A stretch of DNA of 64,000 nucleotides, taken from Corydoras sp. C115. Lineage: Eukaryota; Chordata; Actinopteri; Siluriformes; Callichthyidae. Positions 44,567 through 54,790 of this stretch are shown in pieces (the stretch's first letter is position 1; each line of letters begins with the position of its first letter). The position numbers were made by a program, and so were the translations under genes. The stretch is taken from positions 5,387,501 through 5,451,500 of the forward strand of contig JAFMOC010000037.1 in the NCBI GenBank assembly GCA_019802505.1, written 5' to 3'. The notes beneath the pieces are model-generated. The model ran no database searches. It saw only the letters and a program-made list of their open reading frames with translations, and was not told the DNA's origin.

Positions 44567-44639
44567 TATTGGTTCCAATATTTTGGCCCCTTATGGGAAC
44601 CAAATCATGATGATACATGATGATAATGATATTTTAGCC

Positions 44640-44725
44640 ACACACAATGTATATTCAGAATATAGATGATATGTTTTTATTTCAATTACTGTCCTTGCAA
44701 TTAAAACCTCATTATTTAATTAGTA
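44640..44725 (+). repeat. Local repeat R, copy 1
   Basis: CAATGTATATTCAGAATATAG, ATATGTTTTTATTTC and AATTACTGTCCTTGCAATTA, then AAACCTCATTATTT. Related copies at 44,865-45,000 and 45,865-46,040. Confidence 0.7.
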
Positions 44726-44765
44726 GAGGATTAAGCAGAAGCTAATTAATTAAAAAAAAGAACTG

Positions 44766-44860
44766 ACTTCTTGGTTGCGCAGTGGTTCGCTATATTGCCT
44801 TGCAGTGAGAAGGTCCTGGGTCTTATATGGTCCTTTTGTTGTGAAATTTGTATGTTCTCC
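44766..44860 (+). mobile_element. SINE-D head fragment
   Basis: CTTCTTGGTTGCGCAGTGGTT, GTGAGAAGGTCCTGGGTC and GTGAAATTTGTATGTTCTCC. Same decayed head as at 40.57 kb, again directly after a GAGGATTAAGCAGAAG string. Confidence 0.5.
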
Positions 44861-44864
44861 TATG

Positions 44865-45000
44865 TCTATACATATGTTTTTACATGTTGGATATACACTG
44901 TATGTGGGTTTTTTTTTGGCAATTACTGTCCTTGCAAATAAAGTGTCATTATTTCATGCCGGATTAAAATGCATTAGTACGAAGGGGTGAAAAGCTCGGA
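44865..45000 (+). repeat. Local repeat R, copy 2
   Basis: GGCAATTACTGTCCTTGCAA, GTGTCATTATTTCATGCCGG, ATTAAAATGCATTAGTACG, AAGGGGTGAAAAGCTCGG. Closest to copy 3. Confidence 0.75.
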
Positions 45001-45860
45001 GGAAACAGGAGAACCTGAAGGAATCCCACATGGAGAACATGGACACTCCACCCAGAATAGTGATTCGAACCTAGCACGTTTGCCTCTCAGCATTAGGGAT
45101 TCCCGATTCGAATCCCAATCTGGATGGAGTTTCCATGTTCTTCCCGTGTCTGCGTGGGTTTCCTCTGGATTCTACGGTTTCTTCCCACAGTCCAAAAACA
45201 TGGATCAAGGGCAATTGAATTCTCCAAATTACCCCAAATAAATTATGTGTATGTGTCTGTGTGAGTGAGTGTGTGCCCTGAGATGGATTGGCGCCCTGTC
45301 CTGGATGTATCTGCCCAGCGCCCAAAACATTCTCCCCTGGATGGGCATGGGGAACCCATCCCCCCCCCCCCAGTCTGGTTGGAGTTTCCATGTTCTCCCC
45401 GTGTCCGCGTGGGTTTTCTCTGGTTTCTTCACACAGTCCAAAAACATGGATGAAGGGCAATTGAATTCTCCAAATGACCCCATATAGAGTGTGTTTGTGT
45501 CTGTATGAGTGAGTGTGTGCCAAGAGATGGATTGGCAAGACCCCCCCCGATTTGATTCCTGATTTGAATCCCACTCTGGGTGGAGTTTCCAGGTTCTCCC
45601 CGTGTCCACGTGGGTTTCCTCCGGGTTATCCGGTTTCTTCCCACAGTCAAAAAACAAGGATCATGGTCAGTTAAATTCTCCAAATTACCCCGTATCGAGT
45701 GTGTCTGTGTGAGTGCGTGTGTACCCAGCGATAAATTGGCACCCTGTCCTGGGTGTATCTGCCCAGCGCCCGAGACGTTTCCCCTGGATGGGCATGAGGA
45801 ACCCCCCCCCTCCGCGGCCCTAGTAGAGGATGAAGCAGAAGATAATGGATGGATGGAATA
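45001..45860 (+). mobile_element. Cluster of joined SINE-A pieces
   Basis: A minus head fragment (45,001-45,075) is followed by three plus-strand SINE-A pieces: 45,076-45,360 (head to CCTGGATGGGCATGG), 45,370-45,540 (body from AGTCTGGTTGGAGTTTCC) and 45,541-45,860 (from GATTTGAATCCCACTCTGGG to GATAATGGATGGATGG). Poly(C) tracts mark both internal joins. Only the last piece has a tail. Confidence 0.8.
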
Positions 45861-45864
45861 CATT

Positions 45865-46040
45865 TCCAGACACAATGAATATTCGGGAAACACACGATAT
45901 ATGTTTTTTTTTTGTTGTTGTTGTTGTTTTTTTTGCCAATTACTGTCCTCGCAATTAAAACGTCATTATTTCACGGCGGATTAAAAATCGTTTGGTGGCA
46001 TCTATTGCAGTCGTATGAGTACGAAGGGGTAAAAAGCTCG
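45865..46040 (+). repeat. Local repeat R, copy 3
   Basis: CACAATGAATATTCGGGAAA, GCCAATTACTGTCCTCGCAA, TTAAAACGTCATTATTTCACG, GGCGGATTAAAA, GAGTACGAAGGGGTAAAAAG. CpG steps retained here are TpG or CpA in copies 1 and 2, so this copy may be the original. Confidence 0.75.
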
Positions 46041-46170
46041 GCACCAGATGAGCCAGATGTTTTTTAGCGAGAGCTTATAGGAAACACTATTTCCAGACGA
46101 GCTAAAAAAACCGGTAAATAGCAGCGCGCTCCGTTTCAGCAGCGCCGTCGCTCTTCTCCCGGTATGAACG

Positions 46171-46232
<62 letters not shown>

Positions 46233-46644
46233 AATCACGGCTCGGGGAAGGAAGGGAAAAAAAAAAAAAGCCCAACCTCGGGCCCTGCTCGCGCTTATGT
46301 GTGTGCGTAAGAGCAGAGCTCCTGATGCGGAACAATCAGCGTGCGCCTCGCTCTCTCCCTCGCTCGCCCGCGCTCTCGCTCTCTCTGGGCGGCGCCATGG
46401 CAACGGAACAGCTTCAATTAGAGGAGAAGAAAGAGCTTCCCCCTCGGCACGGCACCGAGCGGAGCGAGTGTCAACGAGCACGAAAGAAGGCGCGTTCGTA
46501 TGTGTGTGCGCACAGAGGAGAGAGAGCGCGGAGGAAATTGCAAGCGAACGAGCGAGACGTGAGAGCGCAGACGGGAAAATGATCGAGGGAGGGGAAAGTG
46601 TGTGTGTGTGTGTGTGTGTGCGCGTACTGAGGCTTGCTGTGAAG
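46041..46644 (+). promoter_or_regulatory. CpG-rich candidate promoter and first exon
   Basis: GC- and CpG-rich with a long (CA)n tract (46,170-46,231). It leads to GGCGGCGCCATGGCAACGG at 46,389-46,407, a very strong translation-start context that is also close to half of an RFX X-box (CCATGGCAAC). The frame from that ATG (46,396) is 62 codons, rich in charged residues (starts MATEQLQLEEKKE), and stops before the donor, so it would be an upstream frame, not a spliced exon frame. Another frame (46,297-46,653) runs through the donor but reads Cys-Val repeats. The block ends at CTGTGAAG|GTAAGG (GT at 46,645-46,646), a consensus 5' splice site. Best reading: promoter plus noncoding first exon of an unknown gene on the plus strand. 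Confidence 0.35.
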
Positions 46645-46650
46645 GTAAGG
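46641..46650 (+). other. Consensus 5' splice-site sequence, first of 14 copies
   Basis: GAAGGTAAGG. The same GGTAAGG is present in 13 of the 14 unit junctions; the unit at 47.43 kb has GATAAGG. Those carrying GAAG before GT are the strongest donors. Confidence 0.5.
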
Positions 46651-48976
46651 TAAAAAAAAAATAAAAAATAATAAAAAACACGAATCCAGCTACGTACCAT
46701 ATCTGTAAGTCCATGTTCTCTTGCCAATTCAAGAGAATTCAGAATTCGGGCAAAATCTTTATGGAGTCTAAAAAGTACATGAGTAGTGGGTTCCTTGACC
46801 AGCACTCATTTTAGTACCAGCACTCATTTTGCCCACTGTTCTAACACACGGGGTTTTGCATTTGGATTTAGGTGTCTTGCCCAAGGGCACTTCAGCCATA
46901 GTATTGGGTGGGACCGGGAATCGAACCGGGACCTTCAGGTTGTGAGACTGGTTTCACACCGCCCAATTCATGAAAACTAATGGGCTTATTATAATAAAGT
47001 GTGTGTGTGTGTGTGTGTGTGTACTGAAGCTTGCTGTGATGGTAAGGTAAAAAAAAAAAAAATAAATAAAAAACACGAATCCAGCTACGTACCGTATCTG
47101 TAAGTCCATGTGCTCTTGCCAATTCAAGAGAATTCAGAATTCGGGCAAAATCTTTATGGAGTCTAAAAAGTACATGAGTAGTGGGTTCCTTGACCAGCAC
47201 TCATTTTAGTACCAGCACTCATTTTGCCCACTGTTCTAACACACGGGGTTTTGCATTTGGATTTAGGTGTCTTGCCCAAGGGCACTTCAGCCATAGTATT
47301 GGGTGGGACCGGGAATCGAACCGGGGACCTTCAGGTTGTGAGACTGGTTTCACACCGCCCAATTCATGAAAACTAATGGGCTTATTATAATAAAGTGTGT
47401 GTGTGTGTGTGTGTGTGTGTACTGAAGCATACTGTGATGATAAGGTATAAAAATAAAAAATAAATAAAAAACACGAATCCAGCTATGTACCATATCTGTA
47501 AGTCCATGTTCTCTTGCCAATTCAAGAGAATTCAGAATTCGGGCAAAATCTTTATGGAGTCTAAAAAGTACATGAGTAGTGGGTTCCTTGACCAGCACTC
47601 ATTTTAGTACCAGCACTCATTTTGCCCACTGTTCTAACACACGGGGTTTTGCATTTGGATTTAGGTGTCTTGCCCAAGGGCACTTCAGCCATAGTATTGG
47701 GTGGGACCGGGAATCGAACCAGGGACCTTCAGGTTGTGAGACTGGTTTCACACCGCCCAATTCATGAAAACTAATGGGCTTATTATAATAAAGTGTGTGT
47801 GTGTGTGTGTGTGTACTGAAGCTTGCTGTGATGGTAAGGTAAAAAAATAAAAAATAAATAAAAAACACGAATCCAGCTACGTACCGTATCTGTAAGTCCA
47901 TGTGCTCTTGCCAATTCAAGAGAATTCAGAATTCGGGCAAAATCTTTATGGAGTCTAAAAAGTACATGAGTAGTGGGTTCCTTGACCAGCACTCATTTTA
48001 GTACCAGCACTCATTTTGCCCACTGTTCTAACACACGGGGTTTTGCATTTGGATTTAGGTGTCTTGCCCAAGGGCACTTCAGCCATAGTATTGGGTGGGA
48101 CCGGGAATCGAACCAGGGACCTTCAGGTTGTGAGACTGGTTTAACACCGCCCAATTCATGAAAACTAATGGGCTTATTATAATAAAGTGTGTGTGTGTGT
48201 GTGTACTGAAGCTTGCTGTGAAGGTAAGGTAAAAAAAAATAAAAAATAATAAAAAACACGAATCCAGCTACGTACCATATCTGTAAGTCCATGTTCTCTT
48301 GCCAATTCAAGAGAATTCAGAATTCGGGCAAAATCTTTATGGAGTCTAAAAAGTACATGAATAGTGGGTTCCTTGACCAGCACTCATTTTAGTACCAGCA
48401 CTCATTTTGCCCACTGTTCTAACACACGGGGTTTTGCATTTGGATTTAGGTGTCTTGCCCAAGGGCACTTCAGCCATAGTATTGGGTGGGACCGGGAATC
48501 GAACCAGGGACCTTCAGGTTGTGAGACTGGTTTCACACCGCCCAATTCATGAAAACTAATGGGCTTATTATAATAAAGTGTGTGTGTGTGTGTGTGTGTA
48601 CTGAAGCTTGCTGTGATGGTAAGGTAAAAAAATAAAAAATAAATAAAAAACACGAATCCAGCTACGTACCGTATCTGTAAGTCCATGTGCTCTTGCCAAT
48701 TCAAGAGAATTCAGAATTCGGGCAAAATCTTTATAGAGGCTAAAAAGCACATGAGTAGTGGGTTCCTTGACCAGCACTCATTTTGCCCACTGCTCTAACA
48801 CACGGGGTTTTGCATTTGGATTTAGGTGCCTTGCCCAAGGACACTTCAGCCATAGTACTTGGTGGGACCGGGAATCGAACCGGGGACCTTCAGGTTGAGG
48901 TTGAGGTTCAGACTGGTTTCTTAACCACAAGCCTATGACCGCCCAATTCTTGAAAACTAATGGGCTTATTATAATA

Positions 48977-48977
<1 letters not shown>

Positions 48978-49024
<47 letters not shown>
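48978..49024. repeat. (GT)n, longest in array II
   Basis: About 47 bp of GT at a unit boundary. Other units have 10-30 bp at the same place. Confidence 0.95.
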
Positions 49025-49028
<4 letters not shown>

Positions 49029-52000
49029 ACTGAAGCTTGCTGTGAAGGTAAGGTAAAAAAATAAATAAATAAAAAACACGAATCCAGCTACGTACCGTAT
49101 CTGTAAGTCCATGTGCTCTTGCCAATTCAAGAGAATTCAGAATTCGGACAAAATCTTTATAGAGGCTAAAAAGTACACGAGTAGTGGGTTCCTTGACCAG
49201 CACTCATTTTGCCCACTGTTTGTCTGTAACAGTGTGTAGCCCTGTATACAGTACAGTTGTGGGATCCTTGACCAGCACTCATTTTAGTACCAGCACTAAT
49301 TTTGCCCACTGTTCTAACACACGGGGTTTTGCATTTGGATTTAGGTGCCTTGTCCAAGGGCACTTCAGCCATAGTATTGGGTGGGACCGGGAATCAAACC
49401 GGGGACCTTCAGGTTTTGAGACTGGTTTCACACCGCCCAATTCATGAAAACTAATGGGCTTATTATAATAAAGTGTGTGTGTGTGTGTGTACTGAAGCTT
49501 GCTGTGAAGGTAAGGTAAAAATAAAAATAAAAATAATGAAAAACACAAATCCAGCTACGTACCGTATCTGTAAGTCCATGTGCTCTTGCCAATTCAAGAG
49601 AATTCAGAATTCGGGCAAAATCTTTATAGAGGCTAAAAAGCACATGAGTAGTGGGTTCCTTGACCAGCACTCATTTTGCCCACTGCTCTAACACACGGGG
49701 TTTTGCATTTGGATTTAGGTGCCTTGCCCAAGGGCACTTCAGCCATAGTATTGGGTGGGACCGGGAATCGAACCGGGGACCTTCAGGTTGAGGTTGAGGT
49801 TCAGACTGGTTTCTTAACCACAAGCCTATGACCGCCCAATTCTTGAAAACTAATGGGCTTATTATAATAAAGTGTGTGTGTGTGTGTGTGTACTGAAGCT
49901 TGCTGTGAAGGTAAGGTAAAAAAAAATAAAAATAATAAAAAACACGAATCCAGCTACGTACCGTATCTGTAAGTCCATGTGCTCTTGCCAATTCAAGAGA
50001 ATTCAGAATTCAGGCAAAATCTTTATAGAGGCTAAAAAGTACACGAGTAGTGGGTTCCTTGACCAGCACTCATTTTGCCCACTGTTTGTCTGGAACAGTG
50101 GGTAGCCCTGTATACAGTACAGTAGTGGGATCCTTGACCAGCACTCATTTTAGTACCAGCACTAATTTTGCCCACTGTTCTAACACACGGGGTTTGCATT
50201 TGGATTTAAGTGCCTTGCCCAAGGGCACTTCAGCCATAGTATTGGGTGGGACCGGGAATCGAACCGGGGACCTTCAGGTTGTGAGACTGGTTTCACACCG
50301 CCCAATTCATGAAAACTAATGGGCTTATTATAATAAAGTGTGTGTGTGTGTGTGTGTGTACTGAAGCTTGCTGTGAAGGTAAGGTAAAAAAAAATAAAAA
50401 TAATAAAAAACACGAATCCAGCTACGTACCGTGTCTGTAAGTCCATGTGCTCTTGCCAATTCAAGAGAATTCAGAATTCAGGTATAATCTTTATAGAGGC
50501 TAAAAAGTACACAAGTAGTGGGTTCCTTGACCAGCACTCATTTTGCCCACTGTTTGTCTGGAGCGGTGGGTAGCCCTGTATACTGTACCTGGGGAGCATT
50601 TGGATTTAGGTGCCTTGCCCAAGGGCACTTAAGCCATAGTACTTCGTGGGAACGGGAATTGAACCGGGGACCTTCAGGTTGCGAGACTGGTTTCTTAACC
50701 ACAAGCCTATGACCGCCCAATTCTTGAAAACTAATGGGCTTATTATAATGTGTTTGTGTGTGTGTGTGTGTGCGCGCATACTGAAGCTTGCTGTGAAGGT
50801 AAGGTAAAAAAATAAAAATAAAAATAATAAAAAACACGAGTCCAGCTACGTACCATATCTGTAAGTCAGTGTGCTCTTGCCAATTCAAGAGAATTCAGAA
50901 TTCGGGCAAAATCTTTATGGAGTCTAAAAAGTACATGAGTAGTGGGTTCCTTGACCAGCACTCATTTTGCTCACTGTTCTAACACACAGGGTTTTGCATT
51001 TGGATTTAGGTGCCTTGCCCAAGGGCACTTCAGCCATAGTACTTGGTGGGACTGGGAATGAAACCGGGGACCTTCAGGTTGTGAGACTAGTTTCACACCG
51101 CCCAATTCATGAAAACTAATGGGCTTATTATAATAAAGTGTGTGTGTGCGTACTGAAGCTTGCTGTGAAGGTAAGGTAAAAAAAAAATTAAAAATAACAC
51201 GAATCCAGCTACGTACCGTATCTGTAAGTCCATGTGCTCTTGTCAATTCAAGAGAATTCAGAATTCAGGAAAAATCTTTATGGAGTCTAAAAAGTAAATG
51301 AGTAGCGGGTTCCTTGACCAGCACTCATTTTGCCCGCTGTTTGTCTGGAGCAGTGGGCAGCCCTGTATACGGCACCCGGGGAGCATTTGGATTTAGGTGC
51401 CTTGCCCAAGGTTGCGAGACTGGTTTCACACCGCCCAATTCATGAAAACTAATGGGCTCATTATAATAAAGTGTGTGTGCATACTGAAGCTTTCTGTGAA
51501 GGTAAGGTAAAGAAAATAACAAAATAATTTAAAAAAACGAAACCAGTTACGTACCCTATCTGTAAGTCCATGTGCTCTTGCCAATTCAAGAGAATTCAGA
51601 ATTCAGGCAAAATTTTAATAGAGTCTAAAAAGTACATGGGTAGTGGGTTCCTTGACCAGCACTAATTTTGCACACAGGAATTTGTCCTCCGTTTAACCCT
51701 TGCTGAGCACACTTGCTCGGAGCGGTGGGCAGCTCTGTATATGGTTCGATTTAGCTGCCTTGCCCAAGGGCACTTAAGTCATAGCATTTGGTGGGACCGG
51801 GAATCGAACAGGGTACTTTCAGGTTGCGAGACTGGTTTCTTAACCACAAGCCTACGACTGCCCAATTCATGAAAACTAATGGGCTTATTATTATAAAGTG
51901 TGTGTGTGTGTGTGTGCATACTGAACCTTGCTGTGAAGGTAAGGTAGAAAAATCAAAATAATAAAAAAAACGAATCCAGTTACGTAACGTATCTGTAAGT

Positions 52001-52125
52001 CCATGTGCTCTTGCCAAATCAAAGGAATTCAGAATTCAGGCAAAATCTTTATAGAGTCTAAAAAGTACATGAGTAGTGGGTTCCTTGACCAGCACTCATT
52101 TTGCCCACTGTTCTAACTCACAGGA

Positions 52126-52268
52126 ATTTGTCCTCTGTTTAACCCTTCCTGGTAACTTCACTCAGTGTGTGTATATGTGTGTGTTTCACTGCACAGATGG
52201 GTTAAATGTGAAGGACTGATTCCTCTGTGTGTAAGAAGAGTAGGCAAGATAGATCCCTTTATCACTTT
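52126..52268 (+). mobile_element. SINE-B 3' part
   Basis: GGTAACTTCACTCAGTGTG, TTTCACTGCACAGATGGG, TTAAATGTGAAGGACTG, CTCTGTGTGTAAGAAGAG. Follows the last array unit. Confidence 0.7.
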
Positions 52269-52284
52269 ATCACCCTTTATCACT

Positions 52285-52380
52285 TAGTTTGGGTTCAAAT
52301 CCCAGGTCCACTGAAGTTACCAATGTTAGTCCTTGAGCAAGACCCTTAACCCTCATTGCTCCAGGGGTGCTGTATCAACC
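52285..52380 (+). mobile_element. SINE-C fragment
   Basis: GGGTTCAAATCCCAGGTCC, ACTGAAGTTACCAATG, GACCCTTAACCCTCATTGC. Head start and tail missing. Confidence 0.6.
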
Positions 52381-52545
52381 ATGGAAACTCCACCCAGATT
52401 GGGATGAGAGGCGAATGTGCTAACCACTAAGCCACCGTGCCACCCTAAATGTAATGTAATATAACTAATGTAATGAAACTACACCCAGATTGGGATTCGA
52501 ACCTGGATCCCCAAAACTGAGAGGCGAACATGCTAACCAGAGTTG
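52381..52545 (-). mobile_element. Two SINE-A head fragments in tandem
   Basis: First fragment ends AAGCCACCGTGCCACCC (52,446). The second repeats CACCCAGATTGGGATTCG and GAGAGGCGAACATGCTAACC (52,483-52,540). A GTAATGTAATATAACTAATG spacer lies between. Confidence 0.75.
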
Positions 52546-52779
52546 TATATTACACCAGAAAATGCAAATGTCGTATGCATTAAGCTTATAAACTAGCTGT
52601 GCTGTTGGATGTATTTACATTACATAGCATTTATATTTAAAAATAGGATTTTTTCTGTGTGAGGTGCAGATTGTCAGGTGATTTCAATATCTGTGTTCTG
52701 GTCTTCTGTTTCCTTGGATATCGGGGACTAAAAATATGTTTTTGTGAATGCGAACATTTTTGAAAATGTAAAGTGTCGT

Positions 52780-53195
52780 TGTTTGGATGGGTCTTCTGAA
52801 GCGGGAGTATCTACCTGGGGTCAGCGGCGATTGATGTCCAGCATGGGATGGCCTTTTAATATTTTGGCTGCTTCACTGAGGCAGTGAGCATCAAATAAGT
52901 CCTTTAAGGAGGGCAGTGCGCAGCCAATTTTCCTCTGGACAGTATTGATGATCCTCTGAAGGGCTCTGTGGTCTGCTGTTGAGCAGCTGGCATGCCCCAC
53001 ATCAGTAGAGTTTGTTAGTATGACACTTTAACAGTGTTCTCAATGGAACAGTGAGGGTAGGAGACCAGCAGTGTTTCCTGTAGGTTTTATTTCTCCAGTG
53101 GATCTTAAGAAAGTAGAGTTGTTGCTGTGTCTTTGTAACTACTGCGGTCAAGTTGCTGGTCCGGGAAAGTGATTAACCTGAAACCAGTAATCTGG
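52780..53195 (-). pseudogene. Non-LTR retrotransposon reverse transcriptase, C-terminal relic
   Basis: On the minus strand several short frames together resemble the end of a LINE ORF2-like protein of the L2/Rex/CR1 group. There is a segment reading RALQRIIN-like residues followed by IGCALPSLKDL and DAHCLSEAAKIL, where the family has an 'IGC.LPSL.D.Y..R....A..I' pattern. Frameshifts and stops break it. It is the downstream part of the same element as 53,770-54,345; SINE insertions and an AT tract separate the two. Not functional. Confidence 0.6.
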
Positions 53196-53244
53196 GACCC
53201 TTGCAATATATTCTCTGTTTATCTATATTTGAATGGATTAAAAC

Positions 53245-53345
53245 TGAGGAGAACATGCAAAATTCACACAGAAAGTGCCTCACTACCCAGGAATCTAACC
53301 CAGTATCTTTGTAATGTAAGGAGAGAGAACCGAACCACTATGTTT
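53245..53345 (-). mobile_element. SINE-D fragment
   Basis: AGGAGAACATGCAAAATTCAC, ACAGAAAGTGCCTCACTACC and a degraded B-box region (GGAATCTAACCCAG). It lies within the LINE relic. Confidence 0.5.
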
Positions 53346-53354
53346 TAAGGGTTA

Positions 53355-53424
53355 ATAAAAAAAAAATTAAAAATATATATAAATTATATATATATATATA
53401 ATTATATAAAAATATATATATATG
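53355..53424. repeat. A/T-rich (TA)n-like tract
   Basis: AAAAAAATTAAAAATATATA passing into interrupted (TA)n. Confidence 0.9.
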
Positions 53425-53429
53425 TTCCC

Positions 53430-53588
53430 TGTAGGGTGGCACGGTGGCTTAGTGGTTAGCATGTTTGCCTCTCAGTGCTGGGGATCCAGGTTCAAATCCC
53501 GATCTGGATGGAGTTTCCATGTTCTCAACCAGTTCTCTGGTTTCTTCCCACAGTCTGAAATGGATTCTCTCAAATGCCCCATTTACTG

Positions 53589-53658
<70 letters not shown>

Positions 53659-53745
53659 CCCTGCAATGGATTGGCACCCTGTCCTGGGTAAATCTGCCCA
53701 GCACCTGAAACATGCCATGATGGGGCATGGGAAATCCCCCCCAGA
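53430..53745 (+). mobile_element. SINE-A copy inserted in a LINE relic, with (GT)n expansion
   Basis: GGTGGCACGGTGGCTTAGTGG head with B box GGTTCAAATCC. The internal GT segment is grown to about 54 bp (53,603-53,656). The tail is decayed. It interrupts the reverse-transcriptase relic on the opposite strand. Confidence 0.88.
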
Positions 53746-53769
53746 AGAAGATAGAAGGCTGCTCCATTC

Positions 53770-54345
53770 TCCTGCTCATTGGTTTTTGGTAGAAATGTAG
53801 ATTTTTTTTAGATGGGTGGGTAATATACACCCTTGTGGGTTACCTTGTGAAGTATAAGGGTGATGGAGAGGTCTAGCTGTTTGGAGAGTTCTGTCCTGGG
53901 GTAGGTGGCTTGTAAAGACTTCGGCCAGTACATTAAATGTTCAGTCTACCAGGGATGACCGGGTTAATGGCATAGCATCTCTTCGGTGCTTCCCTGGTGT
54001 TTAAGGTGTTCAAGCGCAATGTGAAGTTCAGCGGTGAAGGCATCCTCAGCAGATTTATGTGCTCTGTAGGCAAACTGGTGCGAGTTGAAAGTGGGTGGGA
54101 GGCTGGCTTTGATGTGCCGCATGATCAGCCTCTCAAAGCACTTATTGATAATAAATGGTGTGAGTGCGACCAGACGGTAATGAGATAATGAGGCCACTGA
54201 TGACAGTCTTTTTAGCCAACATTAGGGCCGACTTCAGGCACGGCAGGATGATGGATTTGGACAGGAATACAATAGATCTAAGATCTTAGTGAAAGTCTTG
54301 GTGAGCTGATCAACTTTCATGTTATATCGTCATGGTCTGAGGAGG
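53770..54345 (-). pseudogene. Non-LTR retrotransposon reverse transcriptase, N-terminal relic
   Basis: A minus-strand open stretch (54,197-53,964) contains YRLVALTPFIINKCFERLI and, further on, NSHQFAYRAHKSAEDA. This corresponds to the 'YRPVALTPI.MKCFERL.M.HI' and 'QFAYR.NRS..DA' motifs of RT domains in the L2/Rex/CR1 group. Upstream (54,200-54,340) are remnants of the preceding 'FN.SL....P.C.K...I.PVPK' segment in other frames. Downstream (53,960-53,800) the frame breaks. Length is a small part of a complete ORF2-type protein. Old, non-functional, and a model of the LINE type that could have mobilised local SINEs. Confidence 0.75.
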
Positions 54346-54519
54346 TCCCGCATCTTCCTTCTACACTAGGGATGAGACGATTATAGATTTTGATGGTACA
54401 ATTATTGTCTTATACGATGTTCAACTTTACAAAAAAGTGCCAGAAATCACAGGAACAATGCATTTATTTTGCAATGCAGTGCTTTTTTTTGTTGATTACC
54501 TAAAATATTAAACAATTTT

Positions 54520-54790
54520 CTTAATGGTGGTTTAGTGGTTAGCACGTTCGACTCTCAGCGCTGGGGTTCGATTCCCAATCTGTTTGGAGTTTCCATGTTT
54601 CCCCGTGTCCGCGTGGGTTCATTCCCACAGTCCAAAGACATGGATTCAAGGTAAATTGAATTTGATAAATTGCCCCATACACAATTGTATGTGTGTCTGT
54701 GTGAGTGTGCCCAGTGATAGATACACCATGTCCTTGGTGTATCTGTCCAGTGCCCGAAAGGTTCTCCCCTGGATGGGCATGGGGAACCAT
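54520..54790 (+). mobile_element. SINE-A copy, lacks tail
   Basis: GGTGGTTTAGTGGTTAGCACG, then GGGGTTCGATTCCCAATCTG (B box slightly shifted). It ends at CTCCCCTGGATGGGCATGG. Confidence 0.85.

Larger units (their letters stand above)
46598..52125 (+). repeat. Tandem array II: 14 units of about 390-430 bp
   Basis: Unit order: (TG)n; TACTGAAGCTTGCTGTGAAG; GTAAGGTAAAA; A/T-rich spacer; CACGAATCCAGCTACGTACC; CCAATTCAAGAGAATTCAG; GTGGGTTCCTTGACCAGCAC; GGGTTTTGCATTTGGATTTAG. A minus-strand SINE-B head (GGGACCGGGAATCGAACC) and CTAATGGGCTTATTATAATA then lead back to (TG)n. The GGTTCCTTGACCAGCAC landmark falls at about 46,790, 47,185, 47,583, 47,977, 48,368, 48,759, 49,189, 49,655, 50,054, 50,522, 50,946, 51,309, 51,646 and 52,080. 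The first six units are nearly identical; later ones carry substitutions, deletions (51.3-51.6 kb) or an internal 70-bp duplication (49.2 and 50.1 kb). Unit 1 starts in the CpG-rich exon-like block, the others in (TG)n after ATAATAAAG. Confidence 0.93.

Noticed and set aside
47350..49203. Minus-strand frames beginning MLVKEPTTH in each array unit
   Set aside because: Also unit translations, running into (CA)n. Repetition comes from the array, not from a gene family.
46786..50712. Repeated frames of 62-89 codons (same protein many times)
   Set aside because: These are the array II unit translated. The frame runs across a SINE-B head complement and ends at a different place when indels occur. 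No sign of coding constraint.
46598..52125. CRISPR-like or VNTR protein array
   Set aside because: Unit length (about 390 bp), lack of short direct repeats with unique spacers, and fish genome context exclude CRISPR. No open frame spans units.
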